This document shows positions 9,315-18,715 of a stretch of DNA of 64,000 nucleotides, one piece after another. Each line of letters starts with the position of its first letter. Positions within the stretch are counted from its first letter, which is position 1. This DNA comes from Acinetobacter sp. ANC 4910. GTDB taxonomy: Bacteria > Pseudomonadota > Gammaproteobacteria > Pseudomonadales > Moraxellaceae. Where the stretch lies: the NCBI RefSeq assembly GCF_004331035.1, contig NZ_SJNT01000004.1, forward strand, positions 248,001 to 312,000, in the 5' to 3' direction. Made by a program: the position numbers and the translations under genes. The notes beneath the pieces were generated by a model that saw only the letters and a list, made by a program, of their open reading frames with translations, was not told the DNA's origin and made no database searches.

Positions 9315-10490
9315 TTACACAAAGGACAACTGAAGTGTTTGCTCACTTGACTGCACAATGGTTCGCAATTCATGCAGTAATACTTCAATATGCTCTTGCG
9401 TGGTATACGCACCAAAACTAAAACGTACCGCGTTTGACGCCAAATTTTCATTCAGTCCTAAAGCACTTAATACATGAGAAGGTGCTGCATGATGTGAATT
9501 ACAAGCCGAACCACTTGAAACTGCAGCAACCTGTTTAATCGCGGCAATAATCGAATTGGCTCGTTCGCCTAAAAAGCTCACATTTAAATAATTTGCGACA
9601 TGCTGTGTAGCATGACCATTTAAGTTCACGGGTGTCAAAGCCTGTAAACCTTGCAGTAGCTTATTTCTTAGATGTTGGATCCGCCTTTGTTCATCTACTA
9701 AGGCTAATTTAGCCAGTCGGCACGCTTCTCCCATACCCACAATTTGATGTGTGGCTAAAGTTCCCGAACGTAAGCCTTGCTCATGCCCACCGCCATGAAT
9801 TTGGGTCTTGATGTGTTTTTGAATGTCTTGACGAACATATAGTGCACCAATGCCTTTGGGTCCATAGATTTTATGGGCAGATAAACTGAGTAAATCAATC
9901 TGCATCGCCTGAACATCAATCGCTTTTTTTCCCGCAGCTTGAGCAGCATCAACGTGAAATAAAATCTGATGTTGATGTGCTAAAAGACCAATCGCTTGAA
10001 TATCAGTTAATGTGCCAATTTCGTTATTAACCATCATCAATGAAATTAAAACTGTATTGGATTGAATGGCTTGTTTTACCTGCTCTGGACGAATCACACC
10101 TGTACCCAATTCAGGCTGTAAGTAAGTGACCTGAAAACCAAGATTTTCTAGCTCTGCACAAGTATCTAAAACGGCCTTATGCTCTATTTTGCTGGTAATA
10201 ATGTGTTTATTTTTATACTTATAAGCATCTAAAGTGCCTTTGATCGCGAGGTTATTCGATTCTGTCGCACCTGAAGTCCAAATAATTTCTTGAGGTTTGG
10301 CATGGATTAAATTGGCAACATGCTGTCTAGACGTGGTGATATGTTTTGCAGCATCCCAACCATAATGATGCGATTGTGAGGCTGGGTTTCCGAAATCACC
10401 TTCTACGGACAAACATCGAATCATTGCTTGAGAAATTTCAGGAAGAATAGGTGTTGTTGCTGCATAATCTAAATAAATTAATCTGCTCAT
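9315..10490 (-). CDS. Cysteine desulfurase (NifS/IscS-like paralogue)
   Basis: PLP-dependent class V aminotransferase-fold enzyme that takes sulfur from cysteine as a persulfide and leaves alanine. The protein has the family start YLDYAATTP, the SGATESNNLAIKG cofactor region, the PLP lysine in SLSAHKIYGPKGIGALYV and the RSGT segment (GGGHEQGLRSGTLATHQ). The catalytic cysteine lies in SSGSACNSHHAAPSHVL. I use ATG 10490 (391 residues) rather than the GTG three codons upstream. No iscU, iscA, hscBA or iscR gene is near. The N-terminus also differs from the usual Acinetobacter IscS, so it is probably a second desulfurase, perhaps for tRNA thiolation or sulfur scavenging. The sulfur operon lies just upstream but a strong terminator separates the two. 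Confidence 0.9.
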   Translation of the reverse strand: MSRLIYLDYAATTPILPEISQAMIRCLSVEGDFGNPASQSHHYGWDAAKHITTSRQHVANLIHAKPQEIIWTSGATESNNLAIKGTLDAYKYKNKHIITSKIEHKAVLDTCAELENLGFQVTYLQPELGTGVIRPEQVKQAIQSNTVLISLMMVNNEIGTLTDIQAIGLLAHQHQILFHVDAAQAAGKKAIDVQAMQIDLLSLSAHKIYGPKGIGALYVRQDIQKHIKTQIHGGGHEQGLRSGTLATHQIVGMGEACRLAKLALVDEQRRIQHLRNKLLQGLQALTPVNLNGHATQHVANYLNVSFLGERANSIIAAIKQVAAVSSGSACNSHHAAPSHVLSALGLNENLASNAVRFSFGAYTTQEHIEVLLHELRTIVQSSEQTLQLSFV

Positions 10491-10592
10491 TTTAATCACT
10501 ATTAAAAATAAATTTAAAATGATTATAAAGGATGAAATTTATTCTATTTATATGGATTTAATCATACCTTATCAACAAAATTAAACTTATAA

Positions 10593-10628
10593 AAAAATCG
10601 TTAGTTTTATAATTCACTAACGATTTTT
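10593..10628 (-). terminator. Terminator of the sulfur/amino-acid ABC operon
   Basis: Perfect 13-base arms (AAAAATCGTTAGT and ACTAACGATTTTT) around a 10-base loop, with A and T tracts on the two sides. It lies about 50 bases past the stop of the last operon gene at 10675 and before the desulfurase start. Confidence 0.9.
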
Positions 10629-10674
10629 AATATATAAAATTAAAATATATATCATTAAAAAATAGTACTCAAAT

Positions 10675-11463
10675 TTATAAAACCCGAGATAAAAAATTTT
10701 GAGTACGCTCTTCTTTAGGATGTTCCAGAACCTGTTGAACTGTTCCTTGTTCAACAATTCTGCCTTGATCCATAAATACCACATGGTCGGCAACTTCTCG
10801 TGCAAAGGCAATTTCATGCGTTACAATCACCATGGTTTTACCCAATTTCGCCAAGCTTTTGATTACATTCAAGACTTCTCCTACCAGCTCAGGGTCTAAA
10901 GCGGAGGTAGGTTCATCAAATAAAATCACTTTAGGATCTAGTGCCAAAGCTCTGGCAATCGCTACACGCTGCTGCTGACCACCAGAAAGTTGTTTAGGCC
11001 ATGCTTCAACCTTATCTCTTAGCCCCACTAAACCCAATAATTGATTGGCTTTTAAAATGGCTTGATCTTTACTGAGTTTTTTATGTGCTAAGGGTGCTTC
11101 AATAATATTTTGCAAAACATTTAAATGTGGAAACAGATTAAAATTCTGAAATACATAACCCACCGATTTACGTTGTTTTAAAATATCTCGCTCTTTTAAT
11201 TCATAAAGTTTATCGCCTTTTTTCCGATAGCCGATAAACTCATCATCAATTTGAATAAATCCTGCATCTACACGTTCTAAATGATTTATCGTCCGTAATA
11301 AAGTGGATTTACCCGACCCCGATGGACCAATAATCACCGTCACGGATCCCGCTGGAATATCCAGGCTAATATCCTGTAATGCCGCATGTCCCGCATAATT
11401 TTTAAATACATGGCTCACTTGGATATGACCATTTGTAGGCGATGTTGATTGATTAATTATCAT
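10675..11463 (-). CDS. Polar amino-acid ABC transporter ATPase
   Basis: ATP-binding subunit of an amino-acid type importer (the GlnQ/HisP/TcyN class). The 262-residue product shows Walker [10 protein letters not shown] (residues 46-54), the Q-loop in [12 protein letters not shown] and the signature [15 protein letters not shown]. Walker B is [14 protein letters not shown] and the switch histidine sits in IVTHEIAFA. Its start overlaps the end of the permease gene by 11 bases, so the pair is translationally coupled. It is the last gene of the eight-gene operon. By context the likely cargo is a cysteine-related amino acid, comparable to Bacillus YxeO or YtmN. That substrate is inferred from neighbours, not from this protein. 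Confidence 0.93.
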   Translation of the reverse strand: MIINQSTSPTNGHIQVSHVFKNYAGHAALQDISLDIPAGSVTVIIGPSGSGKSTLLRTINHLERVDAGFIQIDDEFIGYRKKGDKLYELKERDILKQRKSVGYVFQNFNLFPHLNVLQNIIEAPLAHKKLSKDQAILKANQLLGLVGLRDKVEAWPKQLSGGQQQRVAIARALALDPKVILFDEPTSALDPELVGEVLNVIKSLAKLGKTMVIVTHEIAFAREVADHVVFMDQGRIVEQGTVQQVLEHPKEERTQNFLSRVL

Positions 11464-12370
11464 AGCTGGCTCCTATACGTGGCTGAGTCGCTTGTGGCTG
11501 TACTTTCTTGAAAAAAGCAAAACTATTAATGGCTGATTTCCGCTCACCTTTCACCAGTACTTTTTCGATATACCATTGCACAATGGAAAATACACTGGTG
11601 ACAATCACATACCAAACGGCGGCAACCATCAACAACGGAATCACTTCTTGATTGCGGTTATAGATCATTTGTACGGTGTAAAAAAGTTCAGGCATTGCCA
11701 AAACATACACAATCGATGTGCCCTTTGATAAACCCACACATTCATTGATAATCGCTGGAATGATACTGCGAATGGATTGCGGTAAAATAATGCGTGTCGT
11801 ACGGCGCCACCATGACAGACCTAATGCTGCCGCTGCTTCAAATTGACCATGATCGACAGACAAAATCCCACCTCGAATAACTTCGGCGGTATAAGCACTT
11901 TGTACTATCACCAAACCGACTAAAGCCGTTGAGAACTGATCCAGTGCATTAATGGTTTTAAACTGAGCAAAGACTGTGTCGGTAAAAGGCACACCAACAT
12001 TGATATGTTCATATAAATAAGAAAAATTATAGAGAATGATCAGCACCAACAGCAGTGGTAGTGATCTGAACATCCAGATATACACCCATGCCAATGAGCG
12101 AATTAACCAAGATGATGACAGTCTCATCATGGCTACAATGGTACCCAGAATTAAACTAAACACGATTGACCAAAATGTCAGTTTTAGCGTCATCATCAAA
12201 CCCTGAAGAATCGCAGGGTTAAAGAACCACTGTCTAAAAACAGGCCAGCCCCAGTTTTGATTGGAAAATATCGATTCCGCGACGACTGCAATCATTAATA
12301 TCGAAAATGCGACACCAATGTAGCGCAGTGGATGACGTGCTGGAACGATTTTATAGTGTTCTAAACTCAT
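11453..12370 (-). CDS. Polar amino-acid ABC transporter permease
   Basis: Inner-membrane subunit of an amino-acid ABC importer (HisMQ/TcyL-like). The 305-residue product has an extra N-terminal membrane segment (about residues 16-33) and then the typical core beginning [20 protein letters not shown]. The EAA loop that contacts the ATPase is seen in [23 protein letters not shown]. The C-terminal tail is about 30 residues longer than in compact family members. Only one permease gene is present, so a homodimer is expected. The start overlaps the acetyltransferase stop by 4 bases (ATGA) and the end overlaps the ATPase start. It is comparable to Bacillus YxeN. Confidence 0.92.
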   Translation of the reverse strand: MSLEHYKIVPARHPLRYIGVAFSILMIAVVAESIFSNQNWGWPVFRQWFFNPAILQGLMMTLKLTFWSIVFSLILGTIVAMMRLSSSWLIRSLAWVYIWMFRSLPLLLVLIILYNFSYLYEHINVGVPFTDTVFAQFKTINALDQFSTALVGLVIVQSAYTAEVIRGGILSVDHGQFEAAAALGLSWWRRTTRIILPQSIRSIIPAIINECVGLSKGTSIVYVLAMPELFYTVQMIYNRNQEVIPLLMVAAVWYVIVTSVFSIVQWYIEKVLVKGERKSAINSFAFFKKVQPQATQPRIGASYDN

Positions 12371-12915
12371 GCGACCTCCTTTTGCAGTAAAGTCTTTCTA
12401 AAAGGAAGTCCACCGTGTAAAGGCGCACCAATGTATCGATCAAAATTAAAATCTGGAGTGAGTTCAAACTGCGGTTCATAGCCTAGACTCAAATACAATT
12501 TCACTGCTGGAATTTGTTTAAATCCTGTGGTGAGAAAGATTTTGCGATACCCCGCAGCAAGCGCACTTCGTTCAAGTTCTTTGACTATTTTTGCAGCCAA
12601 TCCCTGTTTACGTAAGTCTCGATGTGACCAAATCCGTTTCAGCTCTGCGGTTTCTGCGTCATAACGTTTGTACGCTCCCATTGCAATCACTTCATCATCA
12701 CGTTTAAGCACCACGAATAATCCATGCGGCGGTAAAAAGTCTTCCGCGCCTTCATAGCGTTCCCGATGTGTGGCTTTTTTACGCTCATCAATGACGTGAG
12801 TCTCTTGACGCGCAAAAAAATCACCATAGATTTCTTCATATTCAGCAAATAACTGATCAAGCAAAGGTTGTGCTTCGGGTACATCAACGGACATTTGGAT
12901 AAATTTTTCTTGCAT
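12367..12915 (-). CDS. GNAT family N-acetyltransferase
   Basis: A 182-residue acetyl-CoA dependent N-acetyltransferase. The acetyl-CoA pyrophosphate-binding motif A is visible as RDLRKQGLAAKIVKELE, followed by RKIFLTTGFKQIPAVKLYLSLGYEP, the usual motif B end of the fold. It lies between a solute receptor gene and the permease gene, with a 4-base overlap to the latter. In the Bacillus yxe and ytm operons the acetyltransferase at the same position (YxeL, YtmI) acetylates the amino group of S-substituted cysteines before oxidation. That is the most likely job here, but substrate choice cannot be read from the sequence. Confidence 0.88.
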   Translation of the reverse strand: MQEKFIQMSVDVPEAQPLLDQLFAEYEEIYGDFFARQETHVIDERKKATHRERYEGAEDFLPPHGLFVVLKRDDEVIAMGAYKRYDAETAELKRIWSHRDLRKQGLAAKIVKELERSALAAGYRKIFLTTGFKQIPAVKLYLSLGYEPQFELTPDFNFDRYIGAPLHGGLPFRKTLLQKEVA

Positions 12916-12924
12916 AATGACCTC

Positions 12925-13893
12925 TTATTTATCCTGAATCAGTGGGTTAATCACTGATTTTGAAATTCCTTCATTTTGTAAATTCCACCGTGTCAAGGCT
13001 TGGGTATATTTGCCATTCGCAATCACACCATTAATGGAAGTTTGAATGGCATTCACTAGCCCAGTCCCTTTTTTGACGGCAACTGCAACGGACCATGTCT
13101 CATCTAAGGTGCCCACTGCTTTAATATTGGCACCATTGGCTTGTTGCCATACGCCCATCACATTGGGTATGAGGTAAGCATCGACACGACCTGACTGCAA
13201 CGCCAAAGCTGCTGCTGCACCATCTTCCAAATAAATCGGCTGCGCTGGGTCTAGCCCTTTTTGTCGATTATTTTCAATCCATTTCAACAGCAGCCGTTCT
13301 TGATTGGTGCCAGAACCGACCACAATTTTGAGTCCCGCGATATCATCTGGCGTTTCAATCGTTTGAATTTTGCTGTCTTTAGGCACATAAAAAGCCAACA
13401 TGTCTTGACGATAAGTCGCAAAATCGTATTTCAGCTTACGCTGTTCTGTGACAGCAATATTACTGAGTACGGCATCGAATTTTCCCGATGCCAAACCGAG
13501 TCGCCAGTTTTCCCACGAGCTTGGAATCACTTGAAGTTTTAGACCTAAACTGTCAGCAATTAACTGTGCAATATCAATTTCACTACCAATACGCGTCTGG
13601 TTATCTTCTGCCAAAACATGCAGAGGTGGAAAACTGTTGGTTCCCACAGCAACAGTGAAATAACCATCATTTACAAATTTAAAACCTTGAGGCAATTGAG
13701 CAATTGCCTCCGCATTTTGAGTACTATGAATAGCCACCATGTTATTTCTTAAGGTCTGTTGCTCTTGTTCAGAAAACTCAGTTTTCAAACGATTTTCTTG
13801 CTTATAAGTTGCTTTCTCATTGTTGTAGCAACCCGCTAGGCTTAAAGCTGCCAGTGTCAGACCAAAAAACGCGATAGTCTGAGCTTTGTACAT
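12925..13893 (-). CDS. Amino-acid ABC transporter substrate-binding lipoprotein (second copy)
   Basis: Periplasmic family 3 solute receptor anchored as a lipoprotein. The lipobox is LAGC with the modified cysteine at residue 22. The ligand-binding core has [22 protein letters not shown], then GKFDAVLSNIAVTEQRKLKYDF, GSGTNQERLLL and [11 protein letters not shown], all usual positions in this family. The 322-residue product is a clear paralogue of the next gene upstream (13895-14896), sharing most of these segments and the extra N-terminal region ending FKFVNDGYFTVAVG. Two receptors for one permease suggest a broadened ligand range, like YtmJ and YtmK in Bacillus. Confidence 0.92.
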   Translation of the reverse strand: MYKAQTIAFFGLTLAALSLAGCYNNEKATYKQENRLKTEFSEQEQQTLRNNMVAIHSTQNAEAIAQLPQGFKFVNDGYFTVAVGTNSFPPLHVLAEDNQTRIGSEIDIAQLIADSLGLKLQVIPSSWENWRLGLASGKFDAVLSNIAVTEQRKLKYDFATYRQDMLAFYVPKDSKIQTIETPDDIAGLKIVVGSGTNQERLLLKWIENNRQKGLDPAQPIYLEDGAAAALALQSGRVDAYLIPNVMGVWQQANGANIKAVGTLDETWSVAVAVKKGTGLVNAIQTSINGVIANGKYTQALTRWNLQNEGISKSVINPLIQDK

Positions 13894-13894
13894 G

Positions 13895-14896
13895 TTAGTC
13901 TCCCAAGCCTGGAGGGTTAATTGCCGAATGCTGAATCGCTTCTGCCTGAGTCCCCCAACGTGCTAAGACTTTTTGATACTCGCCTGTTTGAATCACTCCA
14001 TTTAAAGCCGTTTGTACTGCATCAACTAAGCCACTGCCTTTTTTCAGCGTGACCCCCAATTCGGCAGGTCGTGTTCCACCACCGAGTGCTGTGCCTGCCA
14101 AACGGATTTTTGCACCATTTGCCGCTTGCCATGCGTAAGCGACATTAGGGCCAAATAAAGCATCAACCCGCCCAGACTGAAGCGCCAAACTTGCAGATGC
14201 ACCGTCATCGTAATAAAGTGCTTGCCCCGGTGGCAGACCTTTCTTTTTGTTGTCCTCAATCCAGTCCAGCAGTACTTTTTCCTGATTGGTACCAGAACCG
14301 ACAATCACTTTTAAACCTGAAATATCATCGGGACCTTTGATGGCTTTAATTTTACTTTTCTCTGCGACATAAAAAGCCAATACATCTTGACGATAGGTCG
14401 CAAAGTCGAATTTCTCCTTACGCTCTTTGGTCACAGTGACATTGGCAATCGCTGCATCATATTTGCCACTAAGGACACCGAGCGGCCAGTCTTCCCACGA
14501 GGTACGAACCAGTTTCAGTTTTAAGCCCAAACTGTCTGCAATCAAACGGGCAATATCAATTTCAGTTCCAATATAGGTTTGATTATCGGGCCCCAATACA
14601 CTTAAAGGTGGTGCTCCTGAAATCGCAGCAACGGTAAAATAACCCGCATTTACAAACTTAAAATCTTTTGGAATTTTCTGACTGGCTTCCGCATTGTGAG
14701 CAACATGAATAGGCACCATATTCTGTTTTAATTTGGCAAGCTCACGGCTATAGAAATCGGTTTTTTCGGTCGACTTTGTAGACTCGTCTGTTGAGCTAGC
14801 CGTTTGAGTAGATGCCTGTTCTTTACTGCATCCAAGCAGAGAAACACCAACCAACAGTGCCAAAGCAATCGCCAAAGGTGTTTTATTCAACCGCAT
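13895..14896 (-). CDS. Amino-acid ABC transporter substrate-binding lipoprotein (first copy)
   Basis: Family 3 solute-binding protein. I use ATG 14896 because AAGGA stands about ten bases upstream; a longer frame opens at 14923. From 14896 the signal peptide ends in the lipobox LLGC with the lipidated cysteine at residue 23, followed by a Ser/Thr-rich linker ([15 protein letters not shown]). Core motifs include [43 protein letters not shown] and [17 protein letters not shown]. The gene overlaps the end of the monooxygenase gene by 14 bases and is followed after one base by its paralogue. Together with the single permease and ATPase it forms a complete importer. The ligand is inferred to be a modified cysteine from context. 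Confidence 0.92.
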   Translation of the reverse strand: MRLNKTPLAIALALLVGVSLLGCSKEQASTQTASSTDESTKSTEKTDFYSRELAKLKQNMVPIHVAHNAEASQKIPKDFKFVNAGYFTVAAISGAPPLSVLGPDNQTYIGTEIDIARLIADSLGLKLKLVRTSWEDWPLGVLSGKYDAAIANVTVTKERKEKFDFATYRQDVLAFYVAEKSKIKAIKGPDDISGLKVIVGSGTNQEKVLLDWIEDNKKKGLPPGQALYYDDGASASLALQSGRVDALFGPNVAYAWQAANGAKIRLAGTALGGGTRPAELGVTLKKGSGLVDAVQTALNGVIQTGEYQKVLARWGTQAEAIQHSAINPPGLGD

Positions 14897-16226
14897 GAGG
14901 CTGTTCCTTTTCTGATTGTTCAAATTGATTTTCTGGTCGCTTTAAAGCAAAACTAGCGCGTAAAGTGGTGTCTGGATATTCAGTACGATATAGCCCACGC
15001 TGTTGCAGCAATGGCACAACTTTTTCAATAAAAGTATCTAAAGTTTTTGGTGTTGCACCCGCAATAATGAAGCCATCTGCCGCCTCTTCTTTTACCCACA
15101 GTTCTAACTGATCTGCGACTTCTTCTACCGTTCCAGCAAAAGGTGGACGTGGCGTTGCTGCTTGCAGTGCAACCTGACGTAAAGTTAAATTCTCTGCTTT
15201 GGCTTTACGTTTAATTTCATCAGTGCCACTTTTGAAGCTGTTTTCACCCAGTGTGCCCAGTTCAGGAAAAGGTGAATCGAGTTCATATTGAGAAAAATCA
15301 TGATGCTCAAAGAAACGTCCTAAATAATTCAGAGCGTCATCTATCGTGACTAATGCGGCTGTTTCAAGATATTGACGCTCTACGTCTTCAGCAGAATCTC
15401 CGATCAAAACCCCAATCCCTTGGAAAATGAGCAAATCATCTGCGTCACGACCATTCTTAATCACTTGCTGTTTCACATCTAAGTAAAACGCTTGTGCTTC
15501 TTCGAGCGTGGCTTGATGGGTAAAAATGGCATCGGCATGTTTCGCGGCTAATGCACGACCTGCACCTGATGCTCCTGCTTGGAACAAAATTGGACGGTGT
15601 TGTGGCGAACGCTCTACATTGAGTGGGCCTGCCACTTCAAAATGTTTACCTTTATGGTTCAAGGTATGTAATTTACTGCGCTCAAAAAATTGTCCTGTTT
15701 CCTTATTACGAACGAAAGCGCCTTCACCCCACGAGTCCCAAAGCCCTTTTGCGACTTGCAAATATTCATCTGCAATTTCATAGCGTTGGCTGTGCTCAGG
15801 ATGCTGCTTACGGGTATGATTTTTTGCAGTGCCTTCAAGCGGTGTGGTCACTACATTCCATCCTGCACGTCCGCCACTTAAATGATCCAGACTGGCAAAC
15901 TGACGTGCAATCGTAAAAGGTTCGCTATACGAGGTCGACACTGTACCCACTAAACCAATATTTTTAGTTACACTGGCTAGGGCTGAAAGCAAGGTAATCG
16001 GTTCAAAACGATTCAGAAAATGAGGAATCGATTTTTCATTGATATATAAACCATCCGCCACAAAGACAAAATCAAACTTTGCCCGTTCAGCCTGACGTGC
16101 GACGTTTTTGGCAAACTCAAAATTAATACTGGCATCGACCACCGCTTCAGGATGGCGCCATGCAGACATATTTCCGTTTGCACCGTGTAAGATAGTTCCA
16201 AGGCGAATTTGTTTGTGATTACTCAT
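14883..16226 (-). CDS. FMN-dependent monooxygenase, NtaA/SnaA/DszA (LLM) family
   Basis: Two-component flavin monooxygenase of the bacterial luciferase-like superfamily, using reduced FMN and oxygen. From ATG 16226 (447 residues) it begins with [19 protein letters not shown], typical of the NtaA/SnaA/DszA group. It continues with [53 protein letters not shown] and [22 protein letters not shown] frame with 11 extra codons opens at 16259 but would overlap the deacylase gene. Bacillus YxeK and YtnJ are the same type and cleave the C-S bond of N-acetyl-S-substituted cysteines. The adjacent acetyltransferase and deacylase make that the best proposal. A separate FMN reductase must supply reduced flavin; none is visible in the window. 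Confidence 0.92.
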   Translation of the reverse strand: MSNHKQIRLGTILHGANGNMSAWRHPEAVVDASINFEFAKNVARQAERAKFDFVFVADGLYINEKSIPHFLNRFEPITLLSALASVTKNIGLVGTVSTSYSEPFTIARQFASLDHLSGGRAGWNVVTTPLEGTAKNHTRKQHPEHSQRYEIADEYLQVAKGLWDSWGEGAFVRNKETGQFFERSKLHTLNHKGKHFEVAGPLNVERSPQHRPILFQAGASGAGRALAAKHADAIFTHQATLEEAQAFYLDVKQQVIKNGRDADDLLIFQGIGVLIGDSAEDVERQYLETAALVTIDDALNYLGRFFEHHDFSQYELDSPFPELGTLGENSFKSGTDEIKRKAKAENLTLRQVALQAATPRPPFAGTVEEVADQLELWVKEEAADGFIIAGATPKTLDTFIEKVVPLLQQRGLYRTEYPDTTLRASFALKRPENQFEQSEKEQPHAVE

Positions 16227-16227
16227 G

Positions 16228-17379
16228 TTAGACCTCTGCATTTTTATGAATAGACTCAAGTGCTTGTGTTGCTAAGGCAGCAAAGTACTGAGCAGCTGGA
16301 TAAATTAAAGATTCATTGGGTTGATATTGCGGATGATGCAAACCGAAGTGACTGGCACTGCCGATACTGACAAATGCACCGGGAATCTGTTCTAAATAAG
16401 CGCCAAAGTCCTCACCGATCAAATACAGCGGTGCCTCTTGCACCTCATAACCTTGTGCACGTGCAACGGTTTGGCTCAGTTCAGCCCATGTTGCAGTGTT
16501 GATTAATGCGGCGGGGCCATTGTCCCAATCCACAGCAATGTCGACTGAGTGGGCAAGTGCAATACCTTGTGCAATTTGTTTAAGTTTTTCTTCAACAGCT
16601 AGACGAACCGCAGGAGAATGGGTTCTTACCGTGCCCTCTAAGCGAGCTTCTTCTGGTAAGATGTTCCAGCTTGTGCCCGCATGTACTTGGGTAATACTGA
16701 CTACACAGGTGTCTAAATTATTTATGCTACGACTGGCAATGGTTTGCACAGCACTAATCAACTGTGCCGCCACAACGATTGGATCTTTGGTTTCATGCGG
16801 TCGACCTGCGTGACCGCCCTTGCCTTTAATCACAATTTTGAATCGGTCGACGTTGGCATAAAATGCACCAGAGCGTGTCGCAAAAGTGCCTAGAGCTAAC
16901 TCAGGAACATTGTGAAAACCGAAAATGGCCGATACATCTTCTAAGGCTCCACTATTGAGTACTTCATAAGCACCACTATAGGTTTCTTCAGCGGGCTGAA
17001 AAATAACGCGTACCGTACCTTTTAATTCAGACGCTTGAGCTTTGAGTAAAATTGCAGCGCCTAAAATGGTTGAGCTATGCAAATCATGCCCACAAGCGTG
17101 CATTACCCCGTCTTGAATCGAACGAAACTCTTGCTCGATTTCTTCGTGAATGGGTAAAGCATCGATGTCTGCTCGAATAGCCACAATTGGATAACCAGTG
17201 CCAATATCTGCAATCAGTCCTGTTTTTAAACCCCACGTTGAAGTTTCAATGCCGTATTCAGACAACCATTGTTTTAATTTGTCGGTGGTTTGAAACTCTT
17301 GCCCAGATAATTCTGGATGACGATGTAACTCATGTCTCCAACTGAGCAACTGCTGTTCAAGTAACTGTTTATTTGGCAT
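16228..17379 (-). CDS. Cytoplasmic M20 amidohydrolase (N-acyl amino acid deacylase)
   Basis: A 383-residue M20D hydrolase without a signal peptide, started at ATG 17379 with GGAG just upstream. Metal and catalytic motifs are intact: [72 protein letters not shown] and [11 protein letters not shown]. Relatives include hippurate hydrolases and Bacillus YxeP, which removes the acetyl group from N-acetylcysteine. The gene is second in the operon, with a 14-base gap from the upstream gene and one base to the monooxygenase at 14883-16226. Deacetylation of the oxidised N-acetyl intermediate is the inferred role; general N-acyl amino acid hydrolysis is the alternative. Confidence 0.92.
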   Translation of the reverse strand: MPNKQLLEQQLLSWRHELHRHPELSGQEFQTTDKLKQWLSEYGIETSTWGLKTGLIADIGTGYPIVAIRADIDALPIHEEIEQEFRSIQDGVMHACGHDLHSSTILGAAILLKAQASELKGTVRVIFQPAEETYSGAYEVLNSGALEDVSAIFGFHNVPELALGTFATRSGAFYANVDRFKIVIKGKGGHAGRPHETKDPIVVAAQLISAVQTIASRSINNLDTCVVSITQVHAGTSWNILPEEARLEGTVRTHSPAVRLAVEEKLKQIAQGIALAHSVDIAVDWDNGPAALINTATWAELSQTVARAQGYEVQEAPLYLIGEDFGAYLEQIPGAFVSIGSASHFGLHHPQYQPNESLIYPAAQYFAALATQALESIHKNAEV

Positions 17380-17393
17380 CAACTTTCTCCAAC

Positions 17394-18398
17394 TTAGGCT
17401 GCAAGCACAGCGTGCTGTGCCAGTAGTGTTAGAGATTTCAGACGCGTTGCATGATCCAACAGTGGCGATTCAACAATAAATTCATGGATTCCATGTTGTT
17501 GATGCAAAGCGTGTAATTGCTGATGAACATCATCAACTGTACCTTTGAGAATATTCAGTTGTTCTTTTTTAAGGCTGTTAATTGCAGATTGAGCTTGTCT
17601 CGAAAACTCCTGTGCACTTTGCTCATTCGGGATTTTTACTCGTTGACCATTCTCAAGTTCCAACGTCCACACCGAAAGCCCTGCTGCCAGTTCTTCAGCT
17701 TGATCACGGCTATCAGCCACAATAATTTGTGCCGCAACAATGGCTCTTTTTCCTGCCGAATAGTGTGAGTAAGTCTGTAAAGCATCTTGAAGTAGCTTGG
17801 CATCGCCATTTAAATGTGCAGCAAATACAAAGTTCCAGTCCAAATCTGCTGCGAGTCGAGCACTATCAATACTCGCCCCCAATAAGAACTTTTCTGCACT
17901 TTGCTGAGGTATTGGTGTTGCAGCAACCTGATTAGGCAGATTCCGATCTAACTTTGCATTCAAATAATGATCTAATGCTTGTAACTGCGCTTTAAAGTTG
18001 CCCTTTTGTGTTTGGTCTAACCCAAGTTGTAGTGCTTGGGTTGAAACAGGAAAACCACCAGGTGCTTTGCCTACACCCAAGTCCACACGGTCAGGCGCAA
18101 GACTTGCCAGTACATTAAAATTTTCAGCAACTTTATAAGGGCTGTAGTGCTGCAACATTACTCCACCCGAGCCAATTCGAATGGTCTTAGTCTGAGCCAA
18201 CAACCATGCAATTAAGATTTCAGGTGATGGGCTTGATAGGAGTGCTGTGGAATGGTGCTCAGCCACCCAGTAACGATAAAACCCTAAAGCTTCTGCCGTT
18301 TGAGCAATCTGCAAGGCATTTTTAAATGACTGTTCCGCGCTGATACCTTCGGCTCTTGGGCATTTATCCAGTATGCTTAATTTATAACTCAGCCCCAT
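17394..18398 (-). CDS. Luciferase-like LLM monooxygenase, YtmO/MsnO8 type
   Basis: First gene of the operon and the second flavin-dependent luciferase-like oxidoreductase in it, but from a different subfamily. The 334-residue product has FYRYWVAEHHS, then IRIGSGGVMLQHYSPYKVAE and FNVLASLAPDRVDLGVGKAPGG, signatures of the MsnO8-type group to which Bacillus YtmO belongs. Length is normal. It begins at ATG 18398 with a weak GGA upstream. Pairing of an NtaA-type and an MsnO8-type monooxygenase also occurs in the Bacillus ytm operon, which supports use on several S-substituted cysteines. The actual substrate and any aldehyde product are not known. Confidence 0.9.
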   Translation of the reverse strand: MGLSYKLSILDKCPRAEGISAEQSFKNALQIAQTAEALGFYRYWVAEHHSTALLSSPSPEILIAWLLAQTKTIRIGSGGVMLQHYSPYKVAENFNVLASLAPDRVDLGVGKAPGGFPVSTQALQLGLDQTQKGNFKAQLQALDHYLNAKLDRNLPNQVAATPIPQQSAEKFLLGASIDSARLAADLDWNFVFAAHLNGDAKLLQDALQTYSHYSAGKRAIVAAQIIVADSRDQAEELAAGLSVWTLELENGQRVKIPNEQSAQEFSRQAQSAINSLKKEQLNILKGTVDDVHQQLHALHQQHGIHEFIVESPLLDHATRLKSLTLLAQHAVLAA

Positions 18399-18715
18399 TT
18401 TCCATTTTCCAAAAGATATAAAGTTGGAACCTATTAAACGGATTTAGCTTTTAAAAATTAAATATTAAATAAACTTAAAGTTATATAAAAAAGTGAAAAT
18501 ATGATTTTCATAAAGAGATTAAAGTGTTATTAAAAATAAAGAAAAACTTATTAAAATTTCAATATAAATATATTTACTCAAAACTGATATTTAAATGATT
18601 ATTTAATATTTAACAATAAAAAAACAATCGATATATTGACTTACAGAGTCATCACACTCACCTGCTTATTGATTTAAACAAACCTTCCCGAATTACATTA
18701 TCAGTGGAAAATATA
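18399..18715. promoter_or_regulatory. Divergent control region between the sulfur operon and the TonB-dependent receptor
   Basis: About 315 very AT-rich bases separating two divergent transcription units. TTGACT at 18636-18641 could be a -35 element for the receptor, but no good -10 lies at normal spacing. It overlaps a small inverted repeat TGACT/AGTCA (18637-18651). No Fur box was seen. The arrangement suggests shared control of both units, for example by sulfur supply. Confidence 0.4.
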
